Assembly (NCBI GenBank): GCA_009746045.1
Contig: RPFO01001464.1
Coordinates: 202,185 to 266,184, forward strand
Direction: 5' to 3'
DNA length: 64,000 nt
Origin: Mesostigma viride
Lineage: Eukaryota; Streptophyta; Mesostigmatophyceae; Mesostigmatales; Mesostigmataceae
The notes below the pieces were generated by a model, which was given only the letters and a program-made list of their open reading frames with translations, did no database searches and had not been told where the DNA came from. The position numbers were made by a program, and so were the translations under genes. Within the stretch, counting starts at the first letter, position 1; every line of letters starts with the position of its first letter. This document shows, in pieces, positions 63,062 to 64,000 of this stretch.

Positions 63062-63967
63062 CGGTATGGCTGCTGCCTACCTTGCTGCCATCGCTTCCCA
63101 GGCATGCGCGCGGCTGAAGCTGCCCTTGCTGCCCCTACGCATCGGGCCCCCATTGCCACGAGGCCCGCTGGGCCCCGCGCCGCTAGAGCCACCACCGCCC
63201 GCACTGGCGGCCACCTTGCCCCCATCCGGCGCTTTAGCCGCACCACCTTGGACACCACCAGAAGAAGGGATGGAATTCTCAGCGACAAGCGGTAATGCAG
63301 GGGAAATCAGACCCAGCTCATTGAGCTTACCTTGGGCCCGCAATTGGGCCACCATGCCCCTCTCCTCGCCCTCGACAAAGCCCGTGATAACCTAAATCGC
63401 CTTATTGAGATCATCCTCGGCTTTCTCACGCTTGAGAGCTGCCATGGCATTCTGGAAATTAAGGTCCTTGACATTGCGGACATAACGGTCCACCACCGCC
63501 AGTTCCACCACCGGAATGCCATCCTTTACTCTCTCGTTTCTCGCATTTCTCAAAGCGAGAAGGTCGAGTGTGTAGGGACGCTTCGGCACCCAATTATAAA
63601 TGCCAACATGACGAGACTTGGCAGATGCTTTCGATTCAAGAAGTGCTGCACGCAACCTACCTCCAATTGCAGCGCCCTCGATTTTCTCGTCGCGGCAGGA
63701 ACGCAGGCAGTTCACTACAATGGCATTGTCGGCTCTAAACATTCCGGCATCCCGGAATAGCCCATACAGATCCTCGGTTTTATCTGCATGATCCGCCACA
63801 AACGCCCCAAACCTGTCACAGAAATCCTCTACCAATGTCACTGCCGCATCAAGAGGAATTGTCCCGACTCGTGTTTTGCACAGCTCTATCAAATTCTTCT
63901 GATTTCTTAAATCCTTCCACCCAGTACGCTTTCTCGAATCCGTCTCTTCTTGTTCTTGATCCGACAT
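62817..63967 (-). pseudogene. gag: Copia-2 gag, disrupted
   Basis: Starts at ATG 63967 (MSDQEQEETDSRKRTGWKDL). The capsid-like part is followed by an in-frame TAG at 63392, a Gly/Ala-rich part, a second TAG at 63077, a poly-Gln run coded by (CAG)n at 63029-63063, and a frame change into the zinc-knuckle region (CFVCGKSGHMAANC, then CHRCGQPGHFARD where the last Cys is replaced by Thr). The order matches copia-1 gag. The 5' leader and 5' LTR lie beyond 64000. Confidence 0.8.
63029..63063. repeat. (CTG)n trinucleotide run in copia-2 gag
   Basis: About 12 CTG/CAG units with one TTG, coding poly-Gln on the minus strand. The frame change in gag lies just after it. Confidence 0.9.
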
Positions 63968-64000
63968 TGCTACGTTTTTCCTTATTAATAAACCCCGACC

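Noticed and set aside
63077-63394. TAG read as glutamine, as in some ulvophycean green algae
   Set aside because: The second TAG in copia-2 gag would fit Gln before a poly-Gln run, but that element also has frameshifts, and other plausible genes here appear to end at TAG, so simple decay is more likely.

Overview
The window looks like nuclear DNA of a unicellular or colonial green alga; a chlamydomonadalean is my best guess, with low certainty. The grounds are high GC, very abundant micro- and minisatellites, short exons split by long GT-AG introns, a membrane-anchored cyclic-nucleotide phosphodiesterase, and Ty1/copia and TIR elements packed into one another. No rRNA, tRNA, bacterial operon or CRISPR array is visible. 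Only one gene looks like an ordinary host gene; almost everything else is repetitive DNA.

Layout. 1-2970: simple repeats, including long (GGGT)n and (GT)n tracts. 2972-5073 and 18340-19437: three monomers of a ~1.0-1.1 kb tandem repeat. The third monomer is split from the others by a TIR element (copy 1, 5076-18339) that entered at a TA; the empty site survives in the neighbouring monomers. Copy 1 carries an older insertion (6135-16265), and inside that sits a complete Ty1/copia element, copia-1 (6939-15022, minus strand, 5-bp target duplication, apparently intact gag and pol). 20520-40262: a second, inverted copy of the same TIR element (copy 2). It is split by a DNA transposon of another family (A1, 23242-39896, terminus GGGTGGTTTGTTTGG), which is itself split by a relative (A2, 30331-39370). 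Nesting is therefore three deep on both sides, and copies 1 and 2 form a giant interrupted inverted repeat around 18340-20519.

41536-56993 and beyond: a plus-strand gene with seven visible exons whose phases all agree. It encodes transmembrane segment 1, an extracellular sensor-like region, transmembrane segment 2, a linker and the start of a class I cyclic-nucleotide phosphodiesterase domain. Intron 5 is 8 kb long and holds a 6.3-kb TIR element (47282-53571) with cargo genes. Intron 7 runs off the window and holds a degenerate second copia element (copia-2, minus strand, from about 58 kb to beyond 64 kb).

Most notable: both copia elements share an unusual layout, with integrase, then a protease-like domain, then reverse transcriptase and RNase H; an HGDD reverse-transcriptase motif; and an in-frame UGA-CU between gag and pol that suggests stop readthrough. 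Separately, two different GGG-ended TIR elements with 3-bp target duplications encode the same kind of PHD-like zinc finger next to a Gln-rich protein.
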